Under the pieces are notes generated by a model. It did no database searches. It worked only from the letters and a program-made list of their open reading frames with translations, and was not told where the DNA came from. This document shows, piece after piece, positions 1-8,035 of a stretch of DNA of 64,000 bases (position 1 is the first letter of the stretch; each line of letters opens with the position of its first letter). A program made the translations under genes and the position numbers. The stretch is from Streptomyces endocoffeicus. GTDB lineage: Bacteria > Actinomycetota > Actinomycetes > Streptomycetales > Streptomycetaceae. The DNA lies in contig NZ_JAERRG010000005.1 of NCBI RefSeq assembly GCF_016741935.1, positions 248,001 through 312,000 on the forward strand, read 5' to 3'.

Positions 1-666
1 ATCCTTACGGTCGCCAGCGTGGCCGTGGCCACGGCGGGGGCGCTGGCGGCCGTGCTGCCGCTGCGCCGCCGCATCGTCGGACGCCGCCTCTTCCAGCTCG
101 CCTTCTCCCTTCCCTTCGCCTACTCCGCCGCCTCGGCCTCGGCCTGCTTCGCCGGGCTGTTCGCCCCGTCGGTCGGCACGCTCAACCACGTGCTGGCGAA
201 GCTGGGGTACGAGGGTCCGCCGTGGTTGCAGTCCCCGGGGTGGGCGATGCTGTGCGTGGCCCTGGCGACCGCCTGGTACGAGTTCGGGTTCGCCGTTCTC
301 GTCCTGACGGCCGCTGTCCGGAATCTGCCCTCGGAGGTGCTGGAGGCCGCGGAGCTGGACGGGGCGAGCGGTCTGCGCCTGGTGCGCAGCGTGATCGTGC
401 CGTTGATCTCGCCCAGCCTGTTCTTCCTCGCCGTCACCCAGACGATCAGCGGACTGCAGATCTTCACGCAGGTCCAGGTGCTCACCCGGGGCGGCCCCTC
501 CGACGCGACGACCACCCTGGTCGTGGAGTTGTATCAGCGGGCCTTCGGCGGCGGGGTGCCCGACTACGGCCGGGCCTCGGCCATCGCGGTCGTACTGCTG
601 GCGCTCGTCCTGTTCGTCACCGCCGTGCAGTTCCTCGTCCTCAACCGCCGGGTGACCACCTCATGA
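1..666 (+). CDS. Carbohydrate ABC transporter permease (MalF-type), 5' end outside window
   Basis: Inner-membrane permease subunit of a binding-protein-dependent sugar importer. The reading frame is open from base 1, so the N-terminus is missing. Several hydrophobic segments are visible, and the EAA loop that contacts the ATPase is clear (EAAELDGASG followed by VIVPLISPSL, about residues 115-135 of the visible part). Its stop overlaps the next permease start (ATGA at 663-666), so the two are translationally coupled. The second permease and a lipoprotein follow, giving the usual order. No ATPase gene is seen here; Streptomyces often shares one MsiK-type ATPase. The substrate cannot be read from the sequence. 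Confidence 0.9.
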   Translation: MLTVASVAVATAGALAAVLPLRRRIVGRRLFQLAFSLPFAYSAASASACFAGLFAPSVGTLNHVLAKLGYEGPPWLQSPGWAMLCVALATAWYEFGFAVLVLTAAVRNLPSEVLEAAELDGASGLRLVRSVIVPLISPSLFFLAVTQTISGLQIFTQVQVLTRGGPSDATTTLVVELYQRAFGGGVPDYGRASAIAVVLLALVLFVTAVQFLVLNRRVTTS

Positions 667-1553
667 CCGTCACCACGACGCCCACGCGCCCCACGGTCAC
701 CGAGGCCACCGCGGCGGTCCGAAGGCCGCGCAGGCCGGGCCCGGCGCTGCGCGCACGCGGCATGGTGCGCTGGCTGTGGCTCGTCGTCCTTACGGTCGTC
801 GTCGGCTTCCCGGTCTATGTCACGCTGCTGACCGGGCTGCTGCCGCCGCAGGAAGTGGCCCACGGAACGCTGCTGCCCACCCGGCTGACCCTGGACAACT
901 TCCGTGAGGCGCTGCGCAATGTGCCCTTCGGGCAGCAGTACGTCGTCAGCGTGCTCGTCACCGCCCTGCAGACGGGCGGCCAGCTGCTGACGTCATCACT
1001 GGCCGCGTACGCACTGGTGTTCCCGCGCTGGCGGGGGCGCGCGGTGGCGTTCGCCGTGATCGTCGCCACCCTGGCGATCCCCGGTGAGAGCCTGGTCATC
1101 CCGAACTACGAGCTCGTCACCGGCCTCGGGCTGCGCGACTCCCTCCTCGGGATCACCTTGCCGTTCCTCGCCGCCGGGTACCCGGTCTTCCTGCTGCGGC
1201 AGGCGTTCCTCACCCTCCCCCGGGAGGTGTGGGAGGCGGCGCGGCTGGACGGCTGCGGCGATCTGCGCTGTCTCTTCCTCGTCGTCCTCCCGATGGCCAG
1301 GCCCCAGGTGACCGCGGCCACCCTGTGGAGCGCGCTCGCCGCCTGGAACGGCTACTTCTGGCCGCTGCTCATCACCGACTCCCCGGACCGGCGCACCGTC
1401 CAGGTGGGCATCTCCCAGCTGGTCAACGCCGAGTCGACCAGCCCCGGCGTGATCTACGCCGGTACCACCCTCGTCCTCCTTCCCACCCTTCTGCTCGTCA
1501 TCGTGGGCCAGCGCTTCCTGCTCCACGGGCTCGCCCGCACCTCCCCGCGCTGA
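663..1553 (+). CDS. Carbohydrate ABC transporter permease (MalG-type)
   Basis: Second membrane subunit of the same importer, 296 residues. The ATG at 663 overlaps the previous stop by 4 nt and was chosen for that coupling. The frame is open further upstream, but that stretch only shadows the first permease. An Arg-rich cytoplasmic N-terminus precedes a first membrane segment at about residues 40-60. The EAA loop is EAARLDGCGDLR with a following VVLPMARP, as in MalG-type permeases. It lies between the other permease and the solute-binding lipoprotein, so it should form the heterodimeric channel with the upstream gene product. Confidence 0.93.
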   Translation: MTVTTTPTRPTVTEATAAVRRPRRPGPALRARGMVRWLWLVVLTVVVGFPVYVTLLTGLLPPQEVAHGTLLPTRLTLDNFREALRNVPFGQQYVVSVLVTALQTGGQLLTSSLAAYALVFPRWRGRAVAFAVIVATLAIPGESLVIPNYELVTGLGLRDSLLGITLPFLAAGYPVFLLRQAFLTLPREVWEAARLDGCGDLRCLFLVVLPMARPQVTAATLWSALAAWNGYFWPLLITDSPDRRTVQVGISQLVNAESTSPGVIYAGTTLVLLPTLLLVIVGQRFLLHGLARTSPR

Positions 1554-1614
1554 CGCCGCTCTCCCCGCCTTCCCGCACCCCCTTCTCAAGCCCCCTTCCC
1601 GGAGGAACATCACC

Positions 1615-2997
1615 ATGCGCAGAAGCGCGTCCGTCCTCGCCGCCGTCGTGGCGCTGACCGCCCTCAGCGGCTGCGGCGACAACGGTAAGAACGACACCGG
1701 CAATTCCGGCCGGGCCCCCGGACCCGAGGCCCTCAAGGCCGCCAAGGGGCCCGTCACCGTCACCCTGTGGCACGGCCTCGGTGACACCAACGCCGTCGCG
1801 CTCCAGAAGCTCGTTGACCGGTTCAACGCCCAGCACCGCGGCAAGATCGAGGTCAAGGCCGTCTACCAGGGCCAGTACCCCGACGTGCTCGCCAAGTACA
1901 CCGCCGCCATCCGCGACAAGAGCACCCCGAGCCTGCTGCTCTCCTACGACATCAGCACCGGCTTCCTGCACGACGCGGGCCAGACCGTGCCCGCCCAGGA
2001 CCTGGCCGAGGCCAACCCCGGCACGCTGTCCCTGGACGACATCCGGCCCGCCGCGCGCAACTACTACAGCGCCCAGGGCAAGCTGATGGCCGTCCCCTTC
2101 AACACGTCGATGCCGATGCTCTACGTCAACGACGACCTGCTGAAGAAGGCCGGGCTGCCCGCCAACACGCCCCTGAACACCCTGGACCAGGTGGTCGCCG
2201 CCGCGAAGACCGTCCACCGTAAGGTGCCGAAGGCCGGGGGCCTGGTCCAGCCCTTCGACACCTGGTGGATCGAGCAGCTGACCGCCGCCGCCGGAGTGCC
2301 CTACTGCGGGCCCGACAACGGCCGTAAGGGCAGCACCGCGTCCAGTGTGAAGCTCACCAGCCCGCAGCAGCGCAAGGCCATCGGCGCCGTGAGCGATCTC
2401 TACACCAGCGGCGCCGGACTGGACACGGGCGAGGACGGCTCCAACGCCGTGACCGCCTTCCAGCAGGGCAAGGTCGCGATGATGTTCAACAGCAGCGGAG
2501 CCGCCGGGAAGATCAAGGAGGGCGCCGACTTCCCCTACCGGGCCCTGCCCTATCCGCTGTCCGGTCCGGCCGCGACCTCCGGGCCCGTCGTCGGCGGCGC
2601 GGCCCTCTGGGTCAACGGCCCCGGCCACGGCGCCGCCGAGCAGGCCGCCTCCTGGCAGGTGGCCGCCTTCCTCGCCTCGCCCGCGTCGCAGGAGGAGTTC
2701 AGCCGCGCGACCGGCTACGCGCCCATCAACAAGAAGGTGGAGGCCCTGCCCGGCCAGCAGAAGACCCTCGCCGCCCGGCCCGATCTCAAGGCCGTCATCG
2801 ACCAGTTCAACAAGACGCCCGCCACCACGGCCGCGGCGGGATGCCTCACCGGTGCGATGCCCACCGTGCGCGCCGATGTGCTCGGTCCGATCCAGTCCGC
2901 CTTCGCCGGTAAGACGCCGCTGGACACCGCGCTGAAGAACGCCGAATCCGCCGCCAACCGCGACATCGATCGCTACCGGGAACAGGCAGGTCAGTGA
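1615..2997 (+). CDS. Extracellular solute-binding lipoprotein of the sugar ABC importer
   Basis: Family 1 solute-binding protein, 460 residues, expected to sit outside the membrane as a lipoprotein and feed the two permeases. It has a short basic start, a hydrophobic stretch and the lipobox LSGC, with the lipidated Cys near residue 20. The mature part begins with the typical VTVTLWHGLG strand and later carries the GKVAMMFNSSG segment common in this fold. A GGAGGAAC ribosome-binding site precedes ATG 1615, and only 61 nt separate it from the permease. Its stop overlaps the next start. The ligand is not predictable; a sugar or glycoside is likely from family membership. Confidence 0.93.
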   Translation: MRRSASVLAAVVALTALSGCGDNGKNDTGNSGRAPGPEALKAAKGPVTVTLWHGLGDTNAVALQKLVDRFNAQHRGKIEVKAVYQGQYPDVLAKYTAAIRDKSTPSLLLSYDISTGFLHDAGQTVPAQDLAEANPGTLSLDDIRPAARNYYSAQGKLMAVPFNTSMPMLYVNDDLLKKAGLPANTPLNTLDQVVAAAKTVHRKVPKAGGLVQPFDTWWIEQLTAAAGVPYCGPDNGRKGSTASSVKLTSPQQRKAIGAVSDLYTSGAGLDTGEDGSNAVTAFQQGKVAMMFNSSGAAGKIKEGADFPYRALPYPLSGPAATSGPVVGGAALWVNGPGHGAAEQAASWQVAAFLASPASQEEFSRATGYAPINKKVEALPGQQKTLAARPDLKAVIDQFNKTPATTAAAGCLTGAMPTVRADVLGPIQSAFAGKTPLDTALKNAESAANRDIDRYREQAGQ

Positions 2998-3632
2998 TGC
3001 GAGACAACCCCCATCGCTACGGAGTCTTCCTCCGCCCCGATCCGCACACCTGCGCCGTGCTCGCCCGGCTGCATCTGCTCATGAAGCAGCAGTACGGCCT
3101 CGTCTCGTGCGCGGCGTTCCCGCCCCACGCGACCCTCGCGGGCAATGTGCACGCCACGGTCGCCGAGGAGGAGCTGATCGCGGTGCTGGACCCGCTGCTG
3201 TCCGAGGCCACGTCGTTCACCACGTACAACTCCGGTATCGACCGGCACGGCAAGGGGTTCGCGTACAACGTGCACCATCTGCCGGACGGGACGCCCAACC
3301 CCGAGTTGGCCGACCTGGCGGTCTCGGTGAACGCCGCGCTGGCGCCGGTGTCGTCCATTCAGCCGGACTTTCTCTTCAAACCCTTCGACCCGGCGGAATT
3401 CCGGGCGCATCTGTCCGTGGCCTCCCATGAGCTGACCCTGCGGCCCGACCTCTACGAGGAGATCGGGGAGTTCCTGGACACTCTGGCCGCGGACCCGCCC
3501 AAGCGGTTCACCGCCGAGACCATCTCGCTGTTCCGCTTCCACAGCGGCGACTGGAACGCGCAGTGGTGGCGGGACATGACCTGGGTGCACGTCCGCAGCT
3601 GGCGGCTCCAGGGCGCCGAGGCGACCGTGTGA
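2997..3632 (+). CDS. 2H phosphoesterase / 2'-5' RNA ligase-like protein
   Basis: A protein of about 211 residues with the two H-x-T/S signatures of the 2H phosphoesterase superfamily: HAT near residue 45 (context PPHATLAGN) and HLS near residue 138 (context FRAHLSVAS). Members hydrolyse cyclic phosphodiesters or ligate RNA ends; the substrate here is unknown. ATG 2997 shares a base with the stop of the binding-protein gene, so it looks like the last gene of the transporter operon; a GTG one codon upstream is an alternative start. A soluble phosphoesterase at the end of a sugar-transport operon may process an imported phosphorylated compound, but that is inference. Confidence 0.7.
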   Translation: MRDNPHRYGVFLRPDPHTCAVLARLHLLMKQQYGLVSCAAFPPHATLAGNVHATVAEEELIAVLDPLLSEATSFTTYNSGIDRHGKGFAYNVHHLPDGTPNPELADLAVSVNAALAPVSSIQPDFLFKPFDPAEFRAHLSVASHELTLRPDLYEEIGEFLDTLAADPPKRFTAETISLFRFHSGDWNAQWWRDMTWVHVRSWRLQGAEATV

Positions 3633-3688
3633 GGGCGCGGGAGCGGCCCCGTGACGGCGAGAGAGCTGCCATGACGGGCTGAGCGGCC

Positions 3689-4768
3689 TTACGCGCGGGC
3701 GTCGGCGCCGGGAGCCGTACCGGCCTCGGCGCCCGCGCGGAAGGTACGGCGGTAGGCGGTGGGGGAGACGCCCACGGCCGCCTGGAAGTGCTGGCGCAGG
3801 GACGCGGGGGAGCCGAAACCGGCCTCGCGCGTCACCTGGTCCACCGACAGATCGGTGCCCTCCAGGAGATGACGGGCCCGCTCGACCCGCTGCTGGGTCA
3901 GCCACTGGCCCGGGCTGACGCCGACCTCCTCGCGGAAGCGGCGGGTGAACGTCCGTACGCTCATCGACTCCTGGGCGGCCAGCTCCCGCAGTGAGACGGG
4001 CCGGTCCAGCCGGCCGAGCGCCCAGGCGCGGGCCGCCGTCGTGGTGGCCTGTTGGGCCTCGGGCAGCGGGCGCGGGATGTACTGGGCCTGGCCGCCGTCG
4101 CGGTGGGGCGGCACCAGGCTGCGCCGGGCCACGTCGTTGGCCACGGCGGTGCCGTGGTCGCGCCGCACCAGATGCAGACACAGGTCGATCCCCGAGGCCA
4201 CACCGGCCGAGGTGAGCACATCGCCGTCGTCCACGAACAGCACGTTCGGATCGACCTTGACGGTCGGGAAGAGGCGCTGGAAGCGGTCGACGCTGGACCA
4301 ATGGGTGGTGGCCGGGCGGCCGTCGAGAAGACCGGCGGCGGCGAGCACGAACGAACCGGTGCAGATGGACACCCAGCGCACCCCCGGCCGGGCATGGGCC
4401 AGCGCGGTGCCGAGCGGCTCGGTCATCCGGCCCTCCTCGTGGACCGGGCCGAGTTCGTACGAGGCGGGCACCACGATGGTGTCGGCCTCGGCGAGGGCCT
4501 CGGGGCCCAGCTCCACGGCGATCGGGAAGTCGGCGTCCGTGGGCACCAGACCGGGCTCGGGGGTGCAGGTGACCACCTCGTACAGCCGCCGGCGGTCGGC
4601 GGAGCGGGCCTTGCCGAAGATCCGGTACGGAATGCCCAGCTCGAAGGGGATCACGCCGGGGAGGGCGAGGACGACGACACGATGGCGCTCGTCGGCGGTC
4701 CCGGGCAGGGAATGGGGCGGAGATTGGTGCGGGGAATGGTGCGGGGATTGGGGCTGGGGTGGGGACAC
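3689..4768 (-). CDS. AraC-family regulator with DJ-1/PfpI (GATase1-like) sensor domain
   Basis: 359 residues. A His/Pro/Ser-rich leader of about 25 residues precedes a DJ-1/PfpI-type domain (about 28-200) with the nucleophile-elbow context VSICTGSFVLAAAGLL. Two helix-turn-helix motifs of the AraC type follow (about 250-345): SLRELAAQESMSVRTFTRRF and VTREAGFGSPASLRQHF. Proteins of this layout are usually activators or repressors of an adjacent metabolic gene. It is transcribed divergently from the MFS carrier at 4826, its likely target. The start is uncertain, because a later codon near residue 25 would remove the low-complexity leader. Confidence 0.9.
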   Translation of the reverse strand: MSPPQPQSPHHSPHQSPPHSLPGTADERHRVVVLALPGVIPFELGIPYRIFGKARSADRRRLYEVVTCTPEPGLVPTDADFPIAVELGPEALAEADTIVVPASYELGPVHEEGRMTEPLGTALAHARPGVRWVSICTGSFVLAAAGLLDGRPATTHWSSVDRFQRLFPTVKVDPNVLFVDDGDVLTSAGVASGIDLCLHLVRRDHGTAVANDVARRSLVPPHRDGGQAQYIPRPLPEAQQATTTAARAWALGRLDRPVSLRELAAQESMSVRTFTRRFREEVGVSPGQWLTQQRVERARHLLEGTDLSVDQVTREAGFGSPASLRQHFQAAVGVSPTAYRRTFRAGAEAGTAPGADARA

Positions 4769-4825
4769 TTCCGGCCTCCCGTCGTTCGGACACGGCCCGA
4801 AAGGGGCATGGCCCGATCCTAGCGA

Positions 4826-6214
4826 ATGCTGTCCCTCGGGCCACTCGTTCGCACCGACCCGCTGCCCGATGCTGGTCCGGTGACGCAGACGACCGAGCTC
4901 TCCGAAGCCCCCGAACAGGGCGAACAGCCGGACCAGCCCGCCCGGCGGGCCCTCCTACGCCTACCGCACCGCGCCTGGTCGGTCGCCGCCATCGCCTTTG
5001 TGACGATCATCGGCGCTGCTGGATTCGCTTCCCTGCCCGGTCTGCTCATCGATCCGCTCCACGAGGAATTCGGCTGGTCGCGCGGCACGATCGGGTTCGC
5101 GGTCTCCGTCAACCTCGCCCTCTACGGGCTCACCGCTCCCTTCGCCGCCGCCCTGATGGATCGCTTCGGCATCCGTAAGGTCGTCGCGGCCGCGCTCGTC
5201 GTCATCGCGGCCGGTGGCGGCCTTACGGTCTTCATGAGCGAGCCCTGGCAGCTCATCCTGTGCTGGGGTGTGCTGGTCGGCCTCGGCAGCGGCTCCATGG
5301 CACTGGCCTTCGCCGCGACCGTGACCAACCGGTGGTTCGTGGCCCGGCGCGGGCTGGTCACCGGCATCCTTACGGCGGGCGGCGCCTCCGGGCAGCTGAT
5401 CTTTCTCCCGCTGCTCTCCTGGATCGTCGAATGGCACAAATGGCGGCCCGCCGCGATCACCGTCTCGGTCGCCGCGCTGGCGATCGTCCCCCTCGTCTTG
5501 CTACTGCTGCGCGACTACCCCTCGGACGTGGGCCTCGCCGCGTACGGCGCCGACGGGCCGCCCGCCCCGCGGCCCGCGCCCCGGCGCGGTGCGGCCCGGC
5601 GGGCCGTCAAGGCCCTCGCGTCGGCCTCGCGCACCGGCTCCTTCTGGCTGCTCGCGGGCGCCTTCGCGATCTGCGGCGCCTCGACGAACGGCCTCGTCAA
5701 GACCCACTTCGTGCCCGCCGCGCATGACCACGGCATGCCGGTGACGGCCGCCGCGAGCCTGCTCGCCGTCATCGGCGTCTTCGACATCGTGGGGACGGTG
5801 GCCTCCGGCTGGTTCACCGACCGCTTCGACGCGCGACGGCTGCTGGCCGTGTACTACGCGCTGCGCGGGCTCTCCCTGATGTTCCTGCCGATCCTGCTGG
5901 ACGACGCGGTCCATCCGCCGATGCTCTTCTTCATCGTCTTCTACGGTCTCGACTGGGTCGCCACCGTGCCGCCGACGATGGCGCTGTGCCGGGAGCAGTA
6001 CGGGGAGGACAGCGCGATCGTCTTCGGCTGGGTGCTCGCCTCCCACCAGGTGGGGGCCGGGGTCGTGGCCTTCGTGGGCGGCGTGGCGCGGGACGCCTTC
6101 GGCTCGTACGACCTGGTCTGGTACGGCGCGGGGGCGCTGTGCGCGATCGCCGCGCTGATGTCGCTGGTCATCCAGCGCGGCCCGGGGGCGAAGGCCGCGT
6201 CGGCGACGGTCTAG
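4826..6214 (+). CDS. Major facilitator superfamily transporter (OxlT/monocarboxylate-like)
   Basis: 462 residues with about twelve hydrophobic segments in two halves and a hydrophilic central loop (about 245-275, Pro/Arg-rich). The loop after the second helix, DRFGIRK, is the family signature. The repeated pattern TNRWFVARRGLVTGILTAGG resembles the oxalate:formate/monocarboxylate branch of MFS, so the cargo is probably an organic anion. Neither start has a strong ribosome-binding site: ATG 4826, or GTG 4880, which would trim 18 residues. It is divergent from the AraC/DJ-1 regulator. It contains three copies of the 8-mer CCTTACGG/CCGTAAGG. Confidence 0.9.
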   Translation: MLSLGPLVRTDPLPDAGPVTQTTELSEAPEQGEQPDQPARRALLRLPHRAWSVAAIAFVTIIGAAGFASLPGLLIDPLHEEFGWSRGTIGFAVSVNLALYGLTAPFAAALMDRFGIRKVVAAALVVIAAGGGLTVFMSEPWQLILCWGVLVGLGSGSMALAFAATVTNRWFVARRGLVTGILTAGGASGQLIFLPLLSWIVEWHKWRPAAITVSVAALAIVPLVLLLLRDYPSDVGLAAYGADGPPAPRPAPRRGAARRAVKALASASRTGSFWLLAGAFAICGASTNGLVKTHFVPAAHDHGMPVTAAASLLAVIGVFDIVGTVASGWFTDRFDARRLLAVYYALRGLSLMFLPILLDDAVHPPMLFFIVFYGLDWVATVPPTMALCREQYGEDSAIVFGWVLASHQVGAGVVAFVGGVARDAFGSYDLVWYGAGALCAIAALMSLVIQRGPGAKAASATV

Positions 6215-6279
6215 AGGTGTCCGGCGGAGCTTGACGCCTGCGGTGGGCTGTTCCCCTCCCCGCCCCTTCCCACGCAGCG

Positions 6280-6300
6280 TCGATGTGCGGCTCCGCCGCG
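6280..6300 (+). repeat. 21-bp dispersed repeat, copy A
   Basis: In the gap downstream of the MFS gene, a stretch beginning TCGATGTGCGGCTCC and ending GCCGCG is repeated exactly, in inverted orientation, at 12885-12905. A shorter version of the same core (GTGCGGCTCCGCCGCGTGG) recurs at about 6336-6354. The core can fold on itself (GCGGCTCCGCCGC). It looks like a small REP-type intergenic element rather than a coding remnant. The rest of the 6215-6426 gap shows no gene. Confidence 0.6.
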
Positions 6301-6426
6301 TGGGGGCTCCGCCCCAGACCCCGAGGTCCATCGAGTGCGGCTCCGCCGCGTGGTTCGCCGGACACCCCCGTAGGGCCGCGCGGGCTTGGGGACGCGGACC
6401 GCGGAGGCTTACGCGAAAGGGCGGCC

Positions 6427-7062
6427 TTACGGAGACGCCGTGAACTCCCCGAAGGAGCCGCGGTGGAAGAGCAGCGGCCCGGATCGCGCCGCGGGCTCGT
6501 CCGTGCCCAGGGCCCGGACACGACCCACCACGACCAGATGGTCACCGCCCGTGTGCACGGCATGGATCGCGCAGTCGATCCACGCCGGGACGTCCGCCAG
6601 CCGCGGTGAGCCGGTGACCGGGGACGCCTCGTAGCGGACGCCCGCGAACTTGTCGGGGCGCCGGGAGCCGCTGACCGCGAAGGAGCGGCACAGCTCGCCC
6701 TGGTGCGCGCCCAGGACATTGACACAGAAGACGCCCGCGCGGGCGATGCGCGGCCAGGTCGTGGAGGTGCGGGCCACCATGAAGGCGACCAGCGGCGGGT
6801 CCAGCGACAGCGAGGCGAAGGACTGGCAGGCGAAACCGGCCGGTCCGTTCTCGTCGACGGTGGCGATCACGGTGACCCCGCTGGCGAAGTGGCCCAGGAC
6901 GCGGCGGAATTCGGCCGGGTCGACCGGAGGCCGCTCATCGTCGCGCACACAGCGCAGCTCCGGCGGGGGCAGCGGGTCGACCGGTCGTACGGAGGCGGTC
7001 GGCGAGCCGACCGCCCGGAGGTAGCGGACGGCGGTGGCGGCCATACCGGCGTGTCCCATCAT
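6427..7062 (-). CDS. Flavin reductase-like protein (HpaC/HsaB type, FMN-binding split barrel)
   Basis: 211 residues. The FMN-binding split-barrel core is evident: FRRVLGHFASGVTVIAT, then GFACQSFASLSLDPPLVAFMV, then FCVNVLGAHQGELCRSFA and GGDHLVVVGRV near the end. This family supplies reduced flavin to two-component monooxygenases, including the HsaA/HsaB pair of steroid catabolism. A GGGGGA ribosome-binding site supports ATG 7062. The gene lies just downstream of an acyl-CoA synthetase/enoyl-CoA hydratase pair on the same strand. No obvious dedicated oxygenase partner is adjacent; the luciferase-like or flavin monooxygenases elsewhere in the window are candidates. Confidence 0.85.
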   Translation of the reverse strand: MMGHAGMAATAVRYLRAVGSPTASVRPVDPLPPPELRCVRDDERPPVDPAEFRRVLGHFASGVTVIATVDENGPAGFACQSFASLSLDPPLVAFMVARTSTTWPRIARAGVFCVNVLGAHQGELCRSFAVSGSRRPDKFAGVRYEASPVTGSPRLADVPAWIDCAIHAVHTGGDHLVVVGRVRALGTDEPAARSGPLLFHRGSFGEFTASP

Positions 7063-7076
7063 GGCCCCGTCCCCCT

Positions 7077-7213
7077 TTCTCGCTTGCTCGGGTTTCTCGC
7101 TTACTCGGGTTCTGTCTCGCTGTCTCGGGTTCCCCGACGGCGCGGTTCCTCAGCGGCCATAGCGGCCATAGCAGCCATAGCGGCCATAGCGGCCTCAGCG
7201 GCCTCAGCGGCCC
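7077..7213. repeat. Two adjacent tandem repeats between flavin reductase and hydratase genes
   Basis: About 7077-7132 holds three degenerate copies of a unit like TTCTCGCTTGCTCGGG. About 7151-7213 holds seven copies of the 9-mer AGCGGCCAT and its variants (AGCAGCCAT, AGCGGCCTC), running into the last codons and stop of the hydratase gene at 7204. This is simple-sequence expansion; no terminator or promoter could be made out separately. Confidence 0.8.
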
Positions 7214-8019
7214 CGGTACCCGGGCGGCCGGCGCTCGATGAACGCGCGGACGCCCTCCTGAGCGTCGGCCGTGGTCATGTTGATCTCCTGCGCCGCCGCC
7301 TCGGCGGCGAACGCGGTCGGGCGGTCGGCCTCCAGGGAGGCGTTCACCAGCGCCTTGGTGAGGGCCAGGGCGCGGGTGGGCCCCGCGGCGAGGCGCTCGG
7401 CCCAGGTGCGGGCGGTCTTGGGCAGGTCGTCGTCCGGGACGACCCGGTTGACCAGGCCCAGCCGCTCGGCCTCGGCGGCGGGCAGCGCGTCGCCGAAGAA
7501 CATCAGCTCCTTCGCGCGCTGCGGGCCGATCAGCCGGGGGAGGAGATACGCACCGCCCCCGTCGGGGACCAGACCGCGGCGCATGAACACCTCGATGAAG
7601 ACGGCCGATTCGGCGGCCAGCACCAGATCGCAGGCGAGGGCGAGATGGGCGCCGAGCCCGGCCGCCGTGCCGTTGACGGCGGCGATCACCGGCTTCTCGC
7701 AGTCGAGGACGGCGGCGATGAGCCGCTGCGCTCCGCCGCGGATCAGCCGGGCGACATCGCCCGCGACGCGTTCCGCCCCGTCGGATGCGCCGCGCAGGTC
7801 CGCTCCCGCGCAGAAACCCTTGCCGGTGGCGGTCAGCACGACGGCCCGGACGGACGGGTCCGCGGAGGCGTGGTCCAGCAGCGAAATCAGGTGTTCTCGC
7901 TGGTCGGGGGTGATGGCGTTCATCGCCGCGGGGCGGTTGAGCGTGATCCACGAGACGCCGTTGTCAGTGGTGTGCCGTAGAACGGAGTCACGTGAATCTT
8001 CAAGGGGGGAAGAGGTCAT
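7204..8019 (-). CDS. Enoyl-CoA hydratase/isomerase (crotonase) family protein
   Basis: 271 residues. Crotonase fold with the first oxyanion-hole segment KGFCAGADLRG and the second AAVNGTAAGLGAHLALACDLVLA; FMRRGLVPDGGGAYLLPRLIG continues the active-site region. Members hydrate enoyl-CoA or isomerise, cleave or dehalogenate acyl-CoA, and the exact reaction cannot be told. ATG 8019 is preferred over an upstream in-frame codon because a GGAG lies 8 nt before it and because it starts just after the stop of the acyl-CoA synthetase gene (16-nt gap), indicating an operon. Confidence 0.92.
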   Translation of the reverse strand: MTSSPLEDSRDSVLRHTTDNGVSWITLNRPAAMNAITPDQREHLISLLDHASADPSVRAVVLTATGKGFCAGADLRGASDGAERVAGDVARLIRGGAQRLIAAVLDCEKPVIAAVNGTAAGLGAHLALACDLVLAAESAVFIEVFMRRGLVPDGGGAYLLPRLIGPQRAKELMFFGDALPAAEAERLGLVNRVVPDDDLPKTARTWAERLAAGPTRALALTKALVNASLEADRPTAFAAEAAAQEINMTTADAQEGVRAFIERRPPGYRGR

Positions 8020-8035
8020 GGTAACGCTCCATGCG